From an uncultured Sphingomonadaceae bacterium (GTDB lineage: Bacteria; Pseudomonadota; Alphaproteobacteria; Sphingomonadales; Sphingomonadaceae): DNA of 64,000 nt. The stretch spans positions 871,501 to 935,500 of the forward strand of contig CANLCX010000001.1 in the NCBI GenBank assembly GCA_947489315.1, given 5' to 3'. The notes beneath the pieces are model-generated. The model was not told the origin of the DNA. It made no database searches and saw nothing but the letters and a program-made list of their open reading frames with translations. This document shows, one piece after another, positions 29,691 through 39,202 of this stretch. Numbering within the stretch: the stretch's first letter is position 1; each line of letters begins with the position of its first letter. The translations under genes were made by a program, and so were the position numbers.

Positions 29691-30845
29691 ATGAAAAAAC
29701 TCCTAATCTGCATCATCGCTATATTGGCCATTGGAACGGCCTCGGCACAGCCGGTAAGCCCGCCCGAATGGACGCCACCCAAATGGACTCCGGCGCAGGT
29801 CGTTCATTTGCAGGCACTTATTGACAACATACCCGCCGAAGGGCTTGCCGACTGCCAGATTTCTAGCAGTTTTGACATTAATGACGCAATTGCGGCGACA
29901 GCAGCCGCAAAGCAGCTGGCGCAGATCTATCTGCAGGGATGTCTGAAAGGTCTGGAGCGCGCGCGATGGCATATCAAAAGTCGCGATCACCTTATCGACA
30001 ATGACAAATTAATCCGGCTGGCGTTGAGCCGGAACGAGCTTGGCCCATTGTTTGAAGCCTATAAACCGCAAAACCCCCATTATCAGGCGCTTCGATCAGT
30101 ATTGGCTACAGAGTCCGATCCACAGAAGCGCGCTGCAATCGCCCTGAATATGGAACGCTGGCGCTGGATGCCGCTTTATCTTGGGGAGACTTATTTGATT
30201 GTCAATGCCGCTAGCTTTGAAGTCACGCTGTGGAAGAACCACAAAAAAACCGGCACTTGGCCGGTAATTGTCGGCAAGACCAAAACACCGACGCCGATAT
30301 TTGATACAAAGGTCAGCGAGGTGATCCTCAACCCCTGGTGGGAAATACCGTCCTCGATCGTGGCCGAAGGGATCGGGGCGATGGTGCGTAACCGGCCCGC
30401 AACCGCGCGCCGCAAAGGATATGTGTTCCAAAATGGCCGCTATCGCCAGCGACCGGGACCCGGCAATGCGTTGGGGCAAATGAAGCTCATCATGCCAAAT
30501 TCCTATGCGGTCTATCTGCACGACACGCCGAACAAGAAATTATTCGCTAACAGCGTCCGAACCTATAGCCATGGTTGCGTGAGGGTCGGCGATGCAATTG
30601 GTTTCGCCAAGACGTTGTTGGCCAGCGATCGATCAGGCGCAGAGGTGGATGCCATTCTCGATGAACGCACAACAGAAACGCTGAAAATAGCGAAATCCAT
30701 CCCAATCTATATCGCCTATTTTACCGCCGAAGGCATTGAGGAGGGCGGCGTTACTTTCTATCCTGATATTTATCGGCGCGATGGTAAAATTTCCGTCCAG
30801 ACGGCATCCAACCGGCGGTACGAACCGGATGGTTGCTATTCGTAA
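29691..30845 (+). CDS. L,D-transpeptidase (YcbB-like)
   Basis: LNMERWRWMPLYLGETYLIVNAASFEVTLWKN; YLHDTPNKKLFANSVRTYSHGCVRVGDA. Confidence 0.9.
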   Translation: MKKLLICIIAILAIGTASAQPVSPPEWTPPKWTPAQVVHLQALIDNIPAEGLADCQISSSFDINDAIAATAAAKQLAQIYLQGCLKGLERARWHIKSRDHLIDNDKLIRLALSRNELGPLFEAYKPQNPHYQALRSVLATESDPQKRAAIALNMERWRWMPLYLGETYLIVNAASFEVTLWKNHKKTGTWPVIVGKTKTPTPIFDTKVSEVILNPWWEIPSSIVAEGIGAMVRNRPATARRKGYVFQNGRYRQRPGPGNALGQMKLIMPNSYAVYLHDTPNKKLFANSVRTYSHGCVRVGDAIGFAKTLLASDRSGAEVDAILDERTTETLKIAKSIPIYIAYFTAEGIEEGGVTFYPDIYRRDGKISVQTASNRRYEPDGCYS

Positions 30846-30852
30846 AGTCCAA

Positions 30853-32421
30853 TCACCGCAATTTTTCTTGTTCATAGCCTTCCAGAGCGCGTTCGAGCGA
30901 TTTGAGCATTTTGTCGCGGTCCTGATCCGACGGCAATGCGCGGACTTTTTGTTGGACCGAAGCGCGCAGGGCGGCGAGCCGCGATGTCCAGTCCTGCGGC
31001 GCGATCAGTTGCTCGGCATCACTCCGGGCCGGTGATTGCAATCGGGCCTGCGCTTGCGGGCGTAATTCCCATTGCTGGCCAAGGGCCGGGATGACGGGGT
31101 CATTATACTGCTTTGTCGCAACCAGATCGCTGGCCAGCGCCTGTAGGCCTTGTTCTTCGCCATGGACGATAAATATTGTCCCCGAAATCGGGCTATGTTC
31201 CTCTATCCAGTGCGCCAGCCCTTGGCGATCGGCATGATTGGAATAGCCGTCCAGAAACGCGATGTTGGCATTGACTATCACATCATTACCAGAGATGCGC
31301 ACCAGCTCGGCACCACCGACCAAAACAGAACCCAATGTTCCGGCGACTTGAAAGCCAGTAAACAAGACCCGGGATTGCCGCTTTGGCAGGTTGCGAACCA
31401 GATGATGACGGATCCGCCCACCTTCGCACATTCCCGACCCGGCAATGATTACGGCTCCGGTGATCTGGTTCAGTTGTTTGGATTCCGCAACTGATTGAAT
31501 GAAGCGGATATTCGGGCGCTTGAGCAGTTCTGCTCCATTATCGCGATATTTGAGCATTGCGCCGGTGATTTTTTGAGCGAGGGGAGCGTCCAGGAAGACG
31601 TTGACCGAAGATAATCGTCCAGCGTCAAACAACGCCAAAAAATCTTCCAATATGACTTGCGTCCGTTCGACAGCAAAAGCCGGGATAAGCAGATTACCTC
31701 CGGCCCTAAGGGTTTCCTCGGTAAAATTGGCTAGCGCTTCCCGGCGTTCGCTGATTAACGTCTCTTCCCTCTCTCGCGCACCATAGGTCGCCTCGCAGAT
31801 GATATGGTCATAACCGCCCAGTTCCTGATCCGCGCAATGTATCGCTGTGCCGGAGCCGATGTCGCCGGATATCAAAAGCCGCTGACCAGCGATGTTAATC
31901 TCCGCCGAAGCCGAGCCGACGATATGGCGCGCATCCCATAAGCGAAAGGATACGCCATTGCCCAAATCCACTTGCTCACAATATTCTACAGCAGTGATGT
32001 TCTTCATCAGCTTTGTAACATCTCGGCCCGTATAAAGCGGGAAAAATGGCGGCAGGCCCGCACGATCCGCACGCCGGTTACGCCGCTCCACCGACGCGGC
32101 TTGCAACTTCGCTGAGTCAAGCAGCAGCGGTTTCAATATATCGGCCGTGGGCGCAGTACAATAGGTTGGTGCTTTGCAGCCATGGGCATACAGGCAGGGC
32201 AGTCGACCACTATGGTCCAGATGGGCATGGGTGAGAATGATCGCATCGACTTTCCCGATGTCGAACGGGAGTTTTTCGTAGTTAAGCCGTTCGAGTGATC
32301 GCGTACCCTGAAACAAGCCGCAATCAACCAGGATCGTCTTGCCCGCGCCGCTAATTTCAAAACAGCAGCCGGTAACTGTGCCTGCCGCGCCGTGAAATTT
32401 GATGTTAGTGGTTTCGGCCAT
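30853..32421 (-). CDS. MBL-fold/beta-CASP RNA metallo-hydrolase
   Basis: HAHLDHSGRLP; DIGSGTAIHC; IAGSGMCEGGRIRHHL; IVHGEEQG. Confidence 0.92.
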   Translation of the reverse strand: MAETTNIKFHGAAGTVTGCCFEISGAGKTILVDCGLFQGTRSLERLNYEKLPFDIGKVDAIILTHAHLDHSGRLPCLYAHGCKAPTYCTAPTADILKPLLLDSAKLQAASVERRNRRADRAGLPPFFPLYTGRDVTKLMKNITAVEYCEQVDLGNGVSFRLWDARHIVGSASAEINIAGQRLLISGDIGSGTAIHCADQELGGYDHIICEATYGAREREETLISERREALANFTEETLRAGGNLLIPAFAVERTQVILEDFLALFDAGRLSSVNVFLDAPLAQKITGAMLKYRDNGAELLKRPNIRFIQSVAESKQLNQITGAVIIAGSGMCEGGRIRHHLVRNLPKRQSRVLFTGFQVAGTLGSVLVGGAELVRISGNDVIVNANIAFLDGYSNHADRQGLAHWIEEHSPISGTIFIVHGEEQGLQALASDLVATKQYNDPVIPALGQQWELRPQAQARLQSPARSDAEQLIAPQDWTSRLAALRASVQQKVRALPSDQDRDKMLKSLERALEGYEQEKLR

Positions 32422-32438
32422 TACGCAACTCCCGAAAC

Positions 32439-33251
32439 CTAGTGGGAGACAATGAGCGGCACTGGGCAATCCCGGAAAAGACTTCGTGTAACGCCGCCAA
32501 AAAGAAATTCTCGGGCCCGGCTGTGGCCATAAGCGCCCATCACCATATAGCTGGCATGCAGGGCTTCAACAGTCGATAGCAGTACCGCTTCAACAGAAGG
32601 CTTTTTCGCCGACATGCTGTGTATTTCAGAGGTGATGCCGTGGCGGGAGAGATATTCTGACGCGGCCAGTGGAGGCAGGTCGTGGTCTTTGTCCTCATCC
32701 ACCGTCAGGATATGAACCGCGCTCGCCAAATGCAGCATGGGTACCGCCGCACGCAAGGCATTGCCTGCCTCAAAACTGCCGTTCCAGGCGACGACAGCCG
32801 TACCGGTGGCATCAAATTTCTTCACATTATCGGGCTGAACAAGTGCTGGCACTTGCGTGCTGAACAGCACATCACCCAATATGCCGAGCGGCAGAACATT
32901 ATCCTTGTCGCCACTGGCAGAGCTTAAAATCATGATATCAGTGAGTGCTGAATTGCGCGCCAGACCACGAGCCGGACTGGCATTGACTTCCTGATAATCC
33001 CAAGGAACATCTTCATCTGCCAATCGGCTTTCGATTTCGGCGCGCAATTTTTCGTCAGCTTCCCGCGTCAATTTCGCGACGTCATAGACGACCGACATGC
33101 CGGTCACGCCATCAAAGGCCATTTGTGGATTATAGGGATTAGCGCGCAGGCAGTGAAGATATCCACCAACGGCGCGGGTCACGTCCAGCGCCGCTTGGAG
33201 CCTTGCCTCCAAACCGGAGTCGTCGTTGACGTAGAGCAGCACGGATTTCAT
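32439..33251 (-). CDS. Universal stress protein
   Basis: MKSVLLYVNDDSGLEARLQAALDVTRAVGGYL; VMGAYGHSRAREFLFGGVTRSLFRDCPVPLIVSH. Confidence 0.9.
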   Translation of the reverse strand: MKSVLLYVNDDSGLEARLQAALDVTRAVGGYLHCLRANPYNPQMAFDGVTGMSVVYDVAKLTREADEKLRAEIESRLADEDVPWDYQEVNASPARGLARNSALTDIMILSSASGDKDNVLPLGILGDVLFSTQVPALVQPDNVKKFDATGTAVVAWNGSFEAGNALRAAVPMLHLASAVHILTVDEDKDHDLPPLAASEYLSRHGITSEIHSMSAKKPSVEAVLLSTVEALHASYMVMGAYGHSRAREFLFGGVTRSLFRDCPVPLIVSH

Positions 33252-33386
33252 GATTTTTCTCCTATTTTTGATGATCTTCCGCTTGGAAAGCATCAACAGG
33301 AGAAGTGTATGCCGATCATTTTGTGCTCTGTATAAGGGATGTTACGGAGCCGGTAGATACTCGCGAAGACTGACGCAGACTTTGTT

Positions 33387-33968
33387 TCAATCACCGTTGG
33401 CGCCGTGCGCGATCATTTTTTTCAGCCACCGCTCACGATGCTTGGCACTGCTGTCGACATTACCGATTAGGGACGTTGCAACCGGGTCTATCCCCGCCAT
33501 CGCCAATATGTTTCGCTTGAAACTGCGCACGCTATGCGAAGCAAAATAAGCGCGATAGAAAAAAGCTGGCATGCCCATGGTGACAATCAGCCGCGCTGAG
33601 CGTCCGCGCAGCAATTTCTTGGGCATGCGTTTGTCTTCTTCATAGCTGAGCGCGAAACCCGGTCGAAACGCCTGCTCGATAAACGCCTTTAGCAGCGCTG
33701 GCATATCGCCCATCCAAAGGGGATAGAGAATGACCATATGTTGTGCCCATTTGATCGCATCCTGACCCGGTTTGACATCGGCGGGCATGGGTTCATCCAT
33801 CCATTGGCTCCGGCTTTGCAATATCGGAATATCCTTTCCCGCTAACCGGATTTCTCTCACTTCATGTCCCGCTTCTTTCGCCGCATGGGCATAGGCAGAG
33901 ACTAGGGCATGTCCAAAACGTTCCGGATCAGGGTCGGGATGAGCGTCAATAATCGCGATGCGTTTCAT
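33387..33968 (-). CDS. NAD(P)H oxidoreductase (flavodoxin-like fold)
   Basis: IIDAHPDPDPERFGHALVSAYAHAAKEAGHEV; MVILYPLWMGDMPALLKAFIEQAFRPGFA. Confidence 0.88.
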   Translation of the reverse strand: MKRIAIIDAHPDPDPERFGHALVSAYAHAAKEAGHEVREIRLAGKDIPILQSRSQWMDEPMPADVKPGQDAIKWAQHMVILYPLWMGDMPALLKAFIEQAFRPGFALSYEEDKRMPKKLLRGRSARLIVTMGMPAFFYRAYFASHSVRSFKRNILAMAGIDPVATSLIGNVDSSAKHRERWLKKMIAHGANGD

Positions 33969-33980
33969 GGCCTTACTCCG

Positions 33981-34601
33981 CTATTTTTCTTTGCTTGCCG
34001 GGCTTTGCCACTGGAATGCTGCTACCAGCTCCATCAGCGCCTCTTGCGCAGGCACATCAAGTTCGTGAGGATAGGATGCGATCAGACGGGCATCCCAATA
34101 GCCATAGTCAATCGCGGTCAAGCTCACATGCCACGGCACGTCATCTTTCTGTCCGTCAAATATGCCTTGATAGGCGGTCAGGTCTTCTCGCCCCGATACG
34201 AAATAATCACCTTCCGACTCAATCGACGCGCTGGCATAATGCGACATGACCGTGGGCTTGATGATCTGATAATGGTCGTGGGCGGTCAGATCTTCGAGAT
34301 GGACGACAGCAATATCGACGGCGATGAGCTGCTCGCCGATTGTTCGTTCATAGCGGATCTGGAAATTGTCGCCGGAGAAATCGGTGGTCATTTCGCACAG
34401 ACGTCTGAACCCAGCCGTTTCGGCAGGAAAAACGAAACCGCTATCCTTATGGACGATGGCGGAGCCGCCTTTATAGGGTGCGAAGGGATCGAAGAGAGGT
34501 TCGGAACCGATTACACATTCCGCTGCGGCGGGCGTACTGGCGAAGCAAAGCAGGCCTGCGCCGATCAAAAGATTGCGAGAAAATTGCGTACGAAAAAGCA
34601 T
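33981..34601 (-). CDS. Hypothetical exported protein
   Basis: Signal peptide NLLIGAGLLCFASTPAAAE; intact ORF. Confidence 0.6.
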   Translation of the reverse strand: MLFRTQFSRNLLIGAGLLCFASTPAAAECVIGSEPLFDPFAPYKGGSAIVHKDSGFVFPAETAGFRRLCEMTTDFSGDNFQIRYERTIGEQLIAVDIAVVHLEDLTAHDHYQIIKPTVMSHYASASIESEGDYFVSGREDLTAYQGIFDGQKDDVPWHVSLTAIDYGYWDARLIASYPHELDVPAQEALMELVAAFQWQSPASKEK

Positions 34602-34641
34602 GATGGTTCCTCCATTTTAGCCCCCATGGCTGGCGAAAACC

Positions 34642-35001
34642 CTATTCGTGACAACTAACCACCTTAAACGGCAGCTCACTGCCATCGGTTTCCGTGATGG
34701 TCAGATATTCACCGACCCTGATCGGATGGTTTTGTAATCCGAATATCGTTTCATCATCATCATCACCGACCTTGTAGGAAAAGGCCCAACCCTTGTCGGT
34801 TGTGATCACGACCCCATTTTGATCCCGCTGACCGGGCCAGAAACGTCTGACCACAGGCCGCTTTTCTGCCTTGCGGAGTACAGCGGGATCAATCATTCCT
34901 TTATCGTCCAGAGGGACGCGAAACACATAAGCATGAGCTGATGATCCGTTGGGATGGTCAGCGGTTCGGGCCAGTTCAAGGCGGATTGTTTTCCAAGTCA
35001 T
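34642..35001 (-). CDS. Hypothetical protein
   Basis: Intact 119-aa ORF with consistent codon usage. Confidence 0.65.
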   Translation of the reverse strand: MTWKTIRLELARTADHPNGSSAHAYVFRVPLDDKGMIDPAVLRKAEKRPVVRRFWPGQRDQNGVVITTDKGWAFSYKVGDDDDETIFGLQNHPIRVGEYLTITETDGSELPFKVVSCHE

Positions 35002-35036
35002 AGTCGATATCTGGCGAGAGTTTCAGCGCGGCGCGA

Positions 35037-35052
35037 TACGCAATATTGCGTA
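35037..35052. promoter_or_regulatory. Perfect 16-bp palindrome upstream of the 34642..35001 gene
   Basis: tacgcaatattgcgta. Confidence 0.5.
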
Positions 35053-35436
35053 GGTAAAATGGGCTGGATTAAGCGGCGGCATATTGGCCATTGATCAATC
35101 TCTGGTTTCTCATCATCATCCGGTTTCGCTACGGTCGAAAAGTATGCGACCAGAAAACTGATCGAGAAAACTAATGCGTTCTAAATAATCCGGGGCCTAC
35201 CATTTGCCCTTAGAAGGTTAGAACTTTCTCCTCGCGCAGGCGAGTGGGTGGTTGATTGCTTGGATATGCCATGACTAAACCAGCCGTGAACTGTATCGCA
35301 CGCGGAATAGACCGCTCGAAAAAGATTCAAACCGAACGTTCGCTTTTTCGCCAACACAAGACACCAACGCGTGGACGATAACTGCTCTCATGTGAGGACA
35401 GGTGGACGATTGCTGTCCAATATTCGAAGCTGAGTA

Positions 35437-35550
35437 AAAAATATGCCCCGCTGACTTGAGGAGTCGAGCGGGGCTTGGAACGATGGGTCGCAAAATTCGT
35501 TCCGTAAAAACGGTTAGCTTATCAAGCCTGATCGGCATTGTATGGAATGG
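35437..35550 (-). ncRNA. Candidate small RNA ending in a Rho-independent terminator
   Basis: Minus strand: GGAACGA-N13-TCGTTCC, then GCCCCGCTcGACT-CCTCA-AGTCAGCGGGGC followed by ATATTTTTT; intergenic. Confidence 0.4.
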
Positions 35551-35704
35551 ACTCACTGCCTATAATTTTTCGAGATCGCGTCGTTCGATACTATGATTCT
35601 AGATGTTACATCCATTATCGGGCCGCCTGCTGGGATCATCTAGGTATCTAACCACACCAATTATTGGGCGTTGACCAAATCAATGCGCTATAATGGTGGC
35701 AAGT

Positions 35705-36058
35705 CTAGTTTCCTTGAGCGCGGTCCATGAGATCCATAAAATCACGTGCAGAGTTGCGATCTGTCTCAATCTCAAAAGCGCTATCGAGGTCTGGCGCCGC
35801 GCCAAACATATACATAACTGCCCAGAGGGCGAAGCGTCGTCCGCTATCTGTTTCCAAGCCCAGATCGACGCGCATGCGTTCTAGACCTGCATTCATCGCC
35901 TCTGGGTGGATTGACGAAAGGTCGGTTGTACCGAAATAGCGCTGCAGTTGATCATCGAAATCCATTCGAGTTGATCTAAGCCATAGCTCGTACATTCGCA
36001 ACTCGGTCAAAAAATACTCCGGTTTGACCCGTTCGATCAGTTGCAACTTCATAGCCAT
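35705..36058 (-). CDS. Hypothetical protein
   Basis: 117-aa ORF divergent from the 36076 ATPase gene. Confidence 0.55.
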   Translation of the reverse strand: MAMKLQLIERVKPEYFLTELRMYELWLRSTRMDFDDQLQRYFGTTDLSSIHPEAMNAGLERMRVDLGLETDSGRRFALWAVMYMFGAAPDLDSAFEIETDRNSARDFMDLMDRAQGN

Positions 36059-36075
36059 CTCGGTAGGGCCACGAT

Positions 36076-37545
36076 GTGAGTGTTGGTATAGAAATTGGAA
36101 GTGATGACACGGGGCAATCCGTGCATATCAACATCGAAGAGCTGCTAGCGACGCGGTTGCTGGTGCAGGGCAATTCTGGGTCGGGAAAGTCGCACCTTCT
36201 CCGCCGCCTGCTCGAAGAAAGCGCTCATCTCGTTCAACAAGTTGTGATCGATCCAGAAGGCGATTTTGCCACGTTGGCTGATGCTTATAATCACGTCGTG
36301 ATTGACGCAGGCGACTATAACGAACGGGAAATAGCGACGATGGGTAGCCGCATTCGCGAGCATCGCGCATCGATTATCTTGAATTTGGAGGCGTTGGAAC
36401 TGGAAGCGCAAATGACCTGTGCAGCGGCCTTTCTCAATGCCATGTTCGATGCGCCGCGTGATCATTGGTATCCCGCATTGGTGGTGGTAGACGAAGCACA
36501 GATGTTTGCGCCTGCTGTTTCCGGAGACGTGCCGGATATCGTACGACGTGCCAGCCTTGGTGCCATGACCAATTTAATGTGCCGTGGGCGCAAACGTGGC
36601 CTAGCGGGCGCGATAGCGACGCAAAGACTTGCCAAGCTGGCAAAAAATGTTGCAGCCGAGGCGAGTAATTTCCTCATGGGACGCACCTTCTTGGATATTG
36701 ATATGGCGCGTGCCGCCGACTTGCTGGGCATGGAACGCCGGCAAGCGGAACGCATTAGAGATTTGGAACGCGGATGTTTTCTCGGTCTGGGACCAGCAAT
36801 TTCCCGCCGGCCGATATCCATGAAAATTGGGCCAACACAAACCAACACACGGATGGGTACACATAGTCTCTTGCCCATGCCTGAAGCTGAGCCAGAAAAT
36901 TTGCGGACCATGCTATTCGCTGAAATGGAATCGGACCCGGTGCAAGCCCGCCCCCAAGCCACGCCGCAACCTATTGCTGCTGCAGAGTTGATCCGCCGCA
37001 TCGCTGCTCCAGAGCCAGCGGTTGAAGCAGCATCTGTCCCTGATGATCTGGGTGATGGAACATCAGCAGATGCTATTGATATTGAAGCGACCATTGTCGA
37101 CGTTTTGCAAGAGATGCTCGCCGACACCGATAGCGCATATCAGACCGATGCTTTGTTATATCAGGATTTTTCGGTGCGATGCAGAATGCAAAAGCTTGTT
37201 GGCGTACCGCTGGAACTGACCGATTTCCGTCGCCGATTTGCTTTGGCGAAAGGAGGGATCCTTGATCCAACAGATTCGCGTTGGACAGAAGTTTTGGGCG
37301 TTGCCACATCTTTGCCAGAAGATATGGCTGCCCCTTTCCTGCAAATCGCTCGTGCTGCGATGGAAGGCAATCCATGCCCTGATGATGAGGCATTGGGGCG
37401 CGCTTATGGAACGAGATCGCCGGGCCGTGTCCGTAGGTTGATCGAATATATGGAAAAACAAGGTGCTGTCGTTGTTCGCGCTGATTTTGGGGGAAGGCGT
37501 TCAATTGGCATTCCGCAACTCGGTCTCAGCACCGAAGCTGAGTAA
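36076..37545 (+). CDS. HerA-like/DUF87 ATP-binding protein
   Basis: LLVQGNSGSGKSHLLRRLLEES; VVIDPEGDFATLAD; LVVVDEAQMFAP; IATQRLAKLAKNVAAEASNFLMGRT. Confidence 0.85.
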   Translation: MSVGIEIGSDDTGQSVHINIEELLATRLLVQGNSGSGKSHLLRRLLEESAHLVQQVVIDPEGDFATLADAYNHVVIDAGDYNEREIATMGSRIREHRASIILNLEALELEAQMTCAAAFLNAMFDAPRDHWYPALVVVDEAQMFAPAVSGDVPDIVRRASLGAMTNLMCRGRKRGLAGAIATQRLAKLAKNVAAEASNFLMGRTFLDIDMARAADLLGMERRQAERIRDLERGCFLGLGPAISRRPISMKIGPTQTNTRMGTHSLLPMPEAEPENLRTMLFAEMESDPVQARPQATPQPIAAAELIRRIAAPEPAVEAASVPDDLGDGTSADAIDIEATIVDVLQEMLADTDSAYQTDALLYQDFSVRCRMQKLVGVPLELTDFRRRFALAKGGILDPTDSRWTEVLGVATSLPEDMAAPFLQIARAAMEGNPCPDDEALGRAYGTRSPGRVRRLIEYMEKQGAVVVRADFGGRRSIGIPQLGLSTEAE

Positions 37546-37573
37546 GTCGCGTAATTACTCGTGTTCTTCCGGC

Positions 37574-38200
37574 CTAAAGATCAAATTCTCGACGGGACAT
37601 AATCTCGACAGATTTATTTTCAAATACCGCGTCGCCCAGTTCCGCCTTCTTTTCCGCCAATAGTTTGTCGCGCTCTTGCAGCATGTCGACGATCGGATCT
37701 TTGAAAACTGCTACTGCAGCGGTGAGCCAGTCGTTGACCAACGAGTCGCCGGGCGCCTTGTTCATAGAAAAAAGCTTGAGCCGCGAAGCAATGGCGTCTG
37801 CGGGCATGAAATATTCGTAGGTGACCCAATAGTTGGTTGTGAACCAGCTGAGCGGCATGCCATCCAGGCCAAAGCTCAATGCGCCAAAATGGACGACACC
37901 TTGGGTCGGTTTGCCATTGGGTAATTTTTTGGGTGGTTCGTAAAGGGCGGTTTCGCCTTTGAACATGTCCAGCGGCAGAAACATGTGAAAATGGCCATGT
38001 TCGCCTTCTTCACGTTCCTCGGGCTTGTGCGCGTGGTAGAACCACCGAGACTTATTGCCGGGTGCAACACAGTCGCCCTTCGGGTAATGTTCATATTGAA
38101 CGAAAGGGGCGTCTGCCGGTACCACTCTGGGTACTAGCGAGACGCCCTCTTTAGCTATTTGGCCCGTAAGCTCAAACAGCCTTTCTAATGCATTAGTCAA
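37574..38200 (-). CDS. Hypothetical protein with His-rich motif
   Basis: SRWFYHAHKPEEREEGEHGHFHMFLPLDMF; intact 208-aa ORF. Confidence 0.65.
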   Translation of the reverse strand: MTNALERLFELTGQIAKEGVSLVPRVVPADAPFVQYEHYPKGDCVAPGNKSRWFYHAHKPEEREEGEHGHFHMFLPLDMFKGETALYEPPKKLPNGKPTQGVVHFGALSFGLDGMPLSWFTTNYWVTYEYFMPADAIASRLKLFSMNKAPGDSLVNDWLTAAVAVFKDPIVDMLQERDKLLAEKKAELGDAVFENKSVEIMSRREFDL

Positions 38201-38218
38201 TGCTCAAGTAAGCTTGGC

Positions 38219-38515
38219 TTACTCGGTAACTGCGTCTGCAGCTGCACAAGCAGCGTCACTAGCAGCACAAGCAGCGCCTTCAGCGGCACAAGCAGCTTCG
38301 CCAGCAGCACAAGCAGCGGCATCGCCGGTTGCTTCAGCAGCACAGTCAGCGGCACATGCAGCATCGCTAGCTGCACATTCAGCTGCACATGCAGCACATT
38401 CAGCTGCAGCAGCCGCATCTTCAGCTTGCTCAGCACATGCTGAAAGAGCAGGAACTGCAAGAGCAAGGCCACCGGCTACTACCAGCATTTTGCGGAAACT
38501 TGTTTCGTTAGACAT
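38219..38515 (-). CDS. Cys/Ala-rich repeat lipoprotein
   Basis: MSNETSFRKMLVVAGGLALAVPALSAC lipobox, then AACAAE/AACAAS-type repeats; 10 Cys. Confidence 0.65.
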   Translation of the reverse strand: MSNETSFRKMLVVAGGLALAVPALSACAEQAEDAAAAAECAACAAECAASDAACAADCAAEATGDAAACAAGEAACAAEGAACAASDAACAAADAVTE

Positions 38516-38697
38516 TTAAATATCCCCTTTGGAATGAACTAGACTTTCCCCTCTATCTGCAAAGATACTGGCATGGCAAGTCTATTTCTGCGCTATCCGA
38601 AAAAATGGCAGAAATTGTACATTTGTTGGGCAATAAAATAGTTAATTGCTTAAAAATTGGGCGATGAATCCACCCGATTCTCTGTCATTTTTCTTGG

Positions 38698-39111
38698 TTA
38701 CTTCTCGGCGCCACGAATTTTCCCCCATTGGCGAGCAACAGTATAGCCGAGATAGCCGGTCCCGAATAAGGCATATAATGGTTCGGGAATGCCGGCGAGA
38801 TAAGCGTTCATACCGCTGGCAATGTCATGGGCGGTTTCGGGCCTGAAAGCGGCAATCAGGCCCATGGGTATCGACCAAAGCAGCAAAATATACATGACAT
38901 AGAGAAAACTGGGTCGTGCGCGACTGGTCCAAGGGTCGGTAGATTGTGCTTCGGCCAATATCGCAGACATCTGAACCCGGACCTGTTCCATTTCCTGGCT
39001 GCCTTCGAGCTTGAGCAGTTCGAGCTTGGCGCGGTCGCGTGTATCCTTGTCGGGAATGATCTTGTCGATAATTTTGGAAACGGGTCCGATGAGCGTGGAA
39101 AGTAGAGACAT
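38698..39111 (-). CDS. Holin family protein
   Basis: MSLLSTLIGPVSKIIDKIIPDKDTRDRAKLELLKLEG...; WTSRARPSFLYVMYILLLWSIP; C-terminal TM; next to an endolysin. Confidence 0.8.
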   Translation of the reverse strand: MSLLSTLIGPVSKIIDKIIPDKDTRDRAKLELLKLEGSQEMEQVRVQMSAILAEAQSTDPWTSRARPSFLYVMYILLLWSIPMGLIAAFRPETAHDIASGMNAYLAGIPEPLYALFGTGYLGYTVARQWGKIRGAEK

Positions 39112-39202
39112 GGATTTTAATTCCTTTTCTGAAAGAGGATGGGGGAGGGGAAGGATTTTCCAAAGTTCACAAGCGCTATTAGTGATCAATTGGTGGGCGC
39201 TT

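Noticed and set aside
35275-35556. 93-aa minus ORF
   Set aside because: Runs through a strong terminator hairpin and has no protein-like features; a structured RNA fits better.
38214-38519. Plus-strand Ala/Gln-rich ORF antisense to the Cys/Ala lipoprotein
   Set aside because: Shadow of repeated GCA/TGC codons; the minus-strand frame has signal peptide and lipobox.
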